Part shown: one piece after another, positions 7,085 to 10,735 of the stretch | How the letters are laid out: each line of letters starts with the position of its first letter | How positions within the stretch are numbered: position 1 is the first letter of the stretch | Source: an uncultured Verrucomicrobiota bacterium | GTDB lineage: Bacteria > Verrucomicrobiota > Verrucomicrobiia > Limisphaerales > UBA1096 | Direction of reading: 5' to 3' | Assembly (NCBI GenBank): GCA_913045395.1 | Contig: CAJWPV010000017.1 | Span: forward strand, 1 to 10,735 | DNA length: 10,735 bases | Made by a program: the position numbers and the translations under genes | The notes under the pieces: model-generated | Databases searched by the model: none | What the model saw: the letters and a program-made list of their open reading frames with translations, nothing else | What the model was told of the DNA's origin: nothing

Positions 7085-8431
7085 TCACTGTTTCCTGAGT
7101 CGAATGCCTTGGGATTTAAGGCGGTCGATAATGACGGCGATCAGGATGACGGCTCCGTAGATGACATTTTGCATGTGGGACTCGACGCCGGTGAGGTTCA
7201 TGCCATTATTTATGACAGCGATGATGAATGCGCCAATCAGTGTTCCTAATATTTTTCCCTGACCACCGGCCAGACTGGTGCCCCCGACTACCACGGCCGC
7301 GATGACTTTCAGTTCCACGAGTTCACCTGACTTGGGATCACCGGTGGTGTGAAGGGAAGCTTCCATAACGCCCCCCAGCCCTGCTAGTAGTCCGGTGAGG
7401 GTATACACGAAAAGTAGCACCCATTTCACAGGCACACCGGATAGTCGCGCAGCTTCCCGGTTGCCGCCGACGGCGTAAATGTAGCGGCCGATAGAGGTGC
7501 GCGTCATTAGCACATGGGCGATGGTATACAGGATCAGCATGAGGATTACGCTGTTGGGGAGCCCGAAAAAGTCGCGCCCGCGCCCCAGCCAGCCGAAAGA
7601 TTCGTTTTGGACGGCAATCGGTTCCGAGTCGGCGAAAATGAAAGCTAGGCCACGGGCACTGAACATGATGCCCAGCGTGGCTATGAAGGCCGGGATGCCG
7701 AACAGTGTCACCAGTCCACCGGTGAACAGCCCGGCCAGCCCGCAAACGAGAACCCCTGCCAAAGCACCCAGCCAAAGATGACCGGTGGTAGGTGCGTCGC
7801 CGCCCAGTGATTGTATTGACAAGGCAGTGATGACACCGGAGAGGGCGATCAGGCTGCCGACTGACAAGTCGATTCCAGCAGTGATAATGATCATGGTCAT
7901 CCCGATGGCGATGATGGCGACCACGGAGATTTGCTTCATGATGTTCAGCAGATTTCCACGCTTTAAAAAATTGGGCCAGCGGTAACTTTCTGGCTGCAAT
8001 ATTTTGGCCTTGGCCAAGTTGGGATGGGTTTTGCCTAGCTTGTGGAGATTGTCGTTGCAGAAGTCGCCCATGCGCTTGTCTGTCAAGATTCCTGAAAGTT
8101 CTTCTCCTGAATTACCAAAATCTTCTAAGGTTTTACGAGCGTCGGCCGCTTGGCCAATAGTCGTCTTTGCAATTGTCACAGGGCTATTCGCTAGTGTCTC
8201 AGACAAGGTTTTAGCAAAAAGTTCACGATCTTCGCCCTGCCAAATAAGGATGATGATGTTGGAGCCTACGGGGAGTTCGCTCTCCGATCGCTTGGCAAGT
8301 TGTTCGGCGGCAGCGGCGCTCGTTGGAGATTGTTCCTTAATAGTCACGACGCTAAAGCCGATACACAGAAGCAGTAGGACGACCAGGGTGCCGTAGTCAG
8401 AAAACAGTTTTGCGTAACCAATATTTTTCAT
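7085..8431 (-). CDS. RbsC-type sugar ABC transporter permease with large extracytoplasmic insertion
   Basis: The product is 448 residues; RbsC-type permeases (BPD_transp_2) are usually about 320. TM1 is near residues 14-30. Family signatures resume with PNFLKRGNLLNIMKQIS (153-169), IGMTMIIITAGIDLSVGS (176-193), the cytoplasmic coupling loop GGNREAARLSG (322-332) and VVGGTSLAGGQGKILGTLIGA (381-401). The extra length lies between TM1 and PNF (about residues 33-152, nt 7976-8335). Its likely order is strand NIIILIW, helix, strand PVTIAK, helix, strand, helix, and it is predicted to face the periplasm. The protein would form the membrane channel of the importer, probably as a dimer. Its ATG overlaps the ATPase stop in an ATGA (8428-8431), indicating translational coupling. 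Substrate is uncertain; the RbsC-type family also carries xylose, galactose, autoinducer-2 and other ligands. Confidence 0.92.
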   Translation of the reverse strand: MKNIGYAKLFSDYGTLVVLLLLCIGFSVVTIKEQSPTSAAAAEQLAKRSESELPVGSNIIILIWQGEDRELFAKTLSETLANSPVTIAKTTIGQAADARKTLEDFGNSGEELSGILTDKRMGDFCNDNLHKLGKTHPNLAKAKILQPESYRWPNFLKRGNLLNIMKQISVVAIIAIGMTMIIITAGIDLSVGSLIALSGVITALSIQSLGGDAPTTGHLWLGALAGVLVCGLAGLFTGGLVTLFGIPAFIATLGIMFSARGLAFIFADSEPIAVQNESFGWLGRGRDFFGLPNSVILMLILYTIAHVLMTRTSIGRYIYAVGGNREAARLSGVPVKWVLLFVYTLTGLLAGLGGVMEASLHTTGDPKSGELVELKVIAAVVVGGTSLAGGQGKILGTLIGAFIIAVINNGMNLTGVESHMQNVIYGAVILIAVIIDRLKSQGIRLRKQ

Positions 8432-9954
8432 GCGGCCAACGGTTGTCGGCGGGTCGCCAGCTTCATGATGTCTTCTTGGCTGGCTTGAGCTACATCGGTT
8501 ATTTCTCCAGTGACAATGCCTTCGTTCATGACGAGGATGCGGTCGCTCATGCCCAGCACCTCGGGCAATTCGGAGCTGATCATGAGGATGGCCTTCCCAT
8601 CGGTGGCGAGTTGATTGATAAGTTGGTAAATCTCGTATTTGGCACCGACGTCGATACCGCGTGTGGGTTCATCGAAGATGATGACTTCTGCGTTGCGTTG
8701 GAGCCACTTGGCCAGGACGACTTTTTGCTGGTTGCCGCCGGAGAGGTTGCCGGTGATTTGTTCGGGGTCGGCGATCTTGATTTGGATTTGATCGACGTAA
8801 CGAAGGAATTCCCGTGATTCCTCCCGTTGGCGAATGAAGCCAAGCGAAGCAAACTGGCTCAGGTTGGGCAGTCCGAAGTTTTCACGGGCGGTTTGGCCAA
8901 GCACCAGGCCGTGAGTCTTACGGTCCTCGGTGAGTAGGCAGATGCCCTGCCGGATGGCGTCGCGCGGTGACTTGATTCTAATCCGTTTGCCGTCGAGGCA
9001 GATGACGCCATCCTCAAGTCGGTCGGCACCGAATAGTAGTCGGGCGGTCTCGGTGCGACCGGCACCGACGAGGCCGGTTAGGCCGAGCACCTCGCCGGCA
9101 TGAATGTTGAACGACACGCTCCGGACTTGGGAGCCATGTTGAAGGTTGGTGACTTCGAATCGCGCTTGGCCAAGCGCGGCCTCGCGCCTGGGAAATTCCT
9201 TCTCGAGACTGCGGCCCACCATCAACTCGATCATTTTCTCGCGAGTGAGGTCGCCAATTGGCCGGGTGTCGATGTGTTCGCCATCGCGCAGGATGCTCAC
9301 GCGGTCGGCAACCTCAAAAATTTCATCCAGGCGATGACTGATGTAGATGACGCCGATGCCGTGTGACTTGAGCTCATCTATGACCCTAAACAGGCCCTTG
9401 GTTTCGCGTGGAGAGAGGGCAGCGCTGGGTTCGTCCATGACGATGATGCGGGCATCCTGGGCGAGTGTCTTGGCGATCTCGACGATCTGTTGCTGGGCGA
9501 CGCTGAGTTGGCGGCACTCAGCCTCGATCGGGATATCGACGCCAATACGTTCAAACAGAGCTATTGCCTTGGTTGATTCGCTGCGCTTGGGGATGAAACT
9601 AAGTCGGCCGGGTTCCAGTCCGAGGAAAATATTTTCACGTGCGCTCAGATAAGGAATGAGGTTGAACTCCTGATAAATAATGCCGATACCGGAGGCCTGC
9701 GATAACTGCGGCGTGGCAACGCTGGCCGCTTGGCCGTTGATCTCAATGGTGCCTTCATCCGGTTGATGCGCACCACCGAGTACCTTGATCAGCGTGCTTT
9801 TGCCTGCGCCATTCTCACCGAGCAACGCCAGCACCTCACCGGCTTGCAGCGTTAGGTCGACCCCCTTGAGCGCCTTGACTCCTGGGAACGACTTTCGAAT
9901 GCCGCGCATTCGAAGCAGTGGTGTTCCGCTAGGCAGGTCAGGGGTGGGGGGCAT
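8428..9954 (-). CDS. RbsA-type sugar ABC transporter ATPase (two ABC cassettes)
   Basis: The 508-residue product is a fused double ATPase of the RbsA/MglA/XylG family at normal length. Cassette 1 has Walker A GENGAGKST (46-54), signature LSVAQQQ (150-156), Walker B IIVMDEP (170-176) and switch His 207. Cassette 2 has the degenerate Walker A GLVGAGRTE (294-302), intact signature LSGGNQQ (404-410), Walker B VIIFDEP (424-430) and ISSELPE instead of an H-loop histidine. That asymmetry is normal for the family, where one composite site is catalytically impaired. It energises sugar uptake on the cytosolic face. The start codon is 9 nt after the binding-protein stop and has no clear Shine-Dalgarno sequence, so translation may be coupled. 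An internal ATG at residue 16 is an alternative start but would remove only a non-conserved extension. The gene overlaps the permease gene by 4 nt. Confidence 0.95.
   Translation of the reverse strand: MPPTPDLPSGTPLLRMRGIRKSFPGVKALKGVDLTLQAGEVLALLGENGAGKSTLIKVLGGAHQPDEGTIEINGQAASVATPQLSQASGIGIIYQEFNLIPYLSARENIFLGLEPGRLSFIPKRSESTKAIALFERIGVDIPIEAECRQLSVAQQQIVEIAKTLAQDARIIVMDEPSAALSPRETKGLFRVIDELKSHGIGVIYISHRLDEIFEVADRVSILRDGEHIDTRPIGDLTREKMIELMVGRSLEKEFPRREAALGQARFEVTNLQHGSQVRSVSFNIHAGEVLGLTGLVGAGRTETARLLFGADRLEDGVICLDGKRIRIKSPRDAIRQGICLLTEDRKTHGLVLGQTARENFGLPNLSQFASLGFIRQREESREFLRYVDQIQIKIADPEQITGNLSGGNQQKVVLAKWLQRNAEVIIFDEPTRGIDVGAKYEIYQLINQLATDGKAILMISSELPEVLGMSDRILVMNEGIVTGEITDVAQASQEDIMKLATRRQPLAA
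9161..9178. repeat. 18-bp perfect palindrome built on TTGGCCAA
   Basis: CGCGCTTGGCCAAGCGCG is the longest extension of the TTGGCCAA core in the window. It lies inside the ATPase gene, in the less conserved linker between the two cassettes, where it encodes ALGQAR. Confidence 0.75.
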
Positions 9955-9963
9955 GCAGTCGGG

Positions 9964-10735
9964 TTAGTTCAACTCAGGATCCTGATCAGCAGCGGCTTTA
10001 TCGTAGAGCGTGGCCGGAATGAGGGCATCCTTTTCGTACTCCTCACCTGCAAGATACTTGATGATGTTCTGGACGATCTGTTGCCCCATCTTGTCCGGAT
10101 GCTGGATCGGGTCGGCGAAAATTTTACCATCCTTGATGCCCTGTTTGCCGTCCAATTGACCATCAAAACCAATGATCTTGATTTGGTCCTGCTTCTTGGC
10201 TTCCTTGATGGCGGTGTAGGCGCCCAGTGCGGACGGGTCGTTGATCGCGAAGACTGCATCCAGATCGTCGTGTGCCTGGAGGGCGTCTGCGGTCGACTGG
10301 TATCCCTCGGTGCGGGCTCCGTTGCCGTTGAGTTCGGCAACGATTTGAATTTTGCTGCTAGAGCGATCGGAGTTGTATGCGTCGATAACTTTCTTGAAAC
10401 CGGCTACTCGGAGGACGCAGGAGTTGGCTTTTTTAAAATCTAGAATGAGCACTTTGCCACCATTTTCCCCGAGCGCTTTAATCATCGCCTGGCCGGCGAG
10501 TTCACCGCCCTGAAAGTTGTCGGTGCCGACGTGTCCAGCAATTTCAGCTCCCTCTGCCGCGCACTTAGCATCGACCGTGAACACCGGAATACCCTTGGCA
10601 TTGGCTGATTTCACGGCGGGCCCGATCGAGAGCCGGTCGCATGGTACGAGTATGATGGCGGTAACACCGCTTGAGATGAAATCGTCGAATTGATCGGTCT
10701 GTTTTTTTACATCCATGTCCGGATCGACCATGAGT
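9964..10735 (-). CDS. Sugar ABC transporter periplasmic substrate-binding protein (5' partial)
   Basis: The frame is open to the window edge, giving about 257 C-terminal residues. The start codon and signal peptide lie outside. The ATG at 10729-10731 is internal, since the preceding in-frame codon is Leu and homologues run about 50-60 residues longer. Features of the RbsB-like type I binding fold (Peripla_BP_4) are visible: DFISSGVTAIILVPCD, the lobe-crossing GKVLILDF, AVFAINDPSALGAYTAIKEA, IKIIGFDGQLDGKQGIKDGKI and the C-terminal HPDKMGQQIVQNIIKYLAGEE. It would capture the ligand in the periplasm and deliver it to the permease. It is the first of the three transporter genes here, with 9 nt to the ATPase start. 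Two cysteines (VPCD and DAKCAAEG) about 25 residues apart in the N-terminal lobe could form a disulfide; this is speculative. The sugar cannot be named from sequence. Confidence 0.93.
   Translation of the reverse strand, partial: LMVDPDMDVKKQTDQFDDFISSGVTAIILVPCDRLSIGPAVKSANAKGIPVFTVDAKCAAEGAEIAGHVGTDNFQGGELAGQAMIKALGENGGKVLILDFKKANSCVLRVAGFKKVIDAYNSDRSSSKIQIVAELNGNGARTEGYQSTADALQAHDDLDAVFAINDPSALGAYTAIKEAKKQDQIKIIGFDGQLDGKQGIKDGKIFADPIQHPDKMGQQIVQNIIKYLAGEEYEKDALIPATLYDKAAADQDPELN

Noticed and set aside
10729..10731. ATG as the true start of the binding protein, giving a complete 255-residue protein
   Set aside because: The frame continues without a stop to the window edge. A start here would lack a signal peptide and the first strand of the fold, so the gene is treated as 5'-truncated by the window.

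Overview
The window looks like a chromosomal segment of a moderately GC-rich, Gram-negative member of the PVC group, most plausibly Verrucomicrobiota. Three things suggest this: a DUF1501 Tat-exported protein (a family expanded in Planctomycetes and Verrucomicrobia), an outer-membrane beta-barrel protein, and an RbsC-type permease with an unusual extracytoplasmic insertion. This placement is inference from gene content; there is no rRNA or other phylogenetic marker here. I see no mobile element, CRISPR array, tRNA or rRNA.

Layout. Positions 1-171 are the C-terminal end of a glycerophosphodiester phosphodiesterase (+). A predicted outer-membrane beta-barrel protein (232-1395, +) and a Tat-exported DUF1501 protein (1500-2933, +) follow. 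The DUF1501 gene converges on a two-gene leftward unit: a FlK-like hotdog thioesterase (4558-4959, -) followed after 9 nt by a YifB/ComM AAA+ ATPase (3022-4548, -). A palindrome-rich gap of 88 nt separates the convergent ends. A 367-nt divergent intergenic region then leads to a two-TM potassium channel with tandem RCK domains (5327-7057, +). The right third is a leftward ribose-type sugar ABC transporter operon in the order substrate-binding protein (5' end beyond the window), double ATPase and permease. The ATPase and permease genes overlap by 4 nt (ATGA).

Functionally this is mostly ordinary housekeeping and transport. The ABC genes form one import system: a periplasmic binding protein, an ATP-driven motor with two ABC cassettes, and a membrane channel. 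The potassium channel is a separate single-gene unit.

The most striking signal is not a gene. The 8-bp palindrome TTGGCCAA occurs ten times in 10.7 kb, usually as CTTGGCCAAG, against about 0.16 expected for a random 8-mer. It lies in genes on both strands, in all three codon phases, and in intergenic DNA. It therefore behaves like a DNA-level, HIP1-style highly iterated palindrome and not like a protein motif. The second notable item is the roughly 120-residue alpha/beta insertion between TM1 and TM2 of the permease. I found no convincing new multi-gene system.
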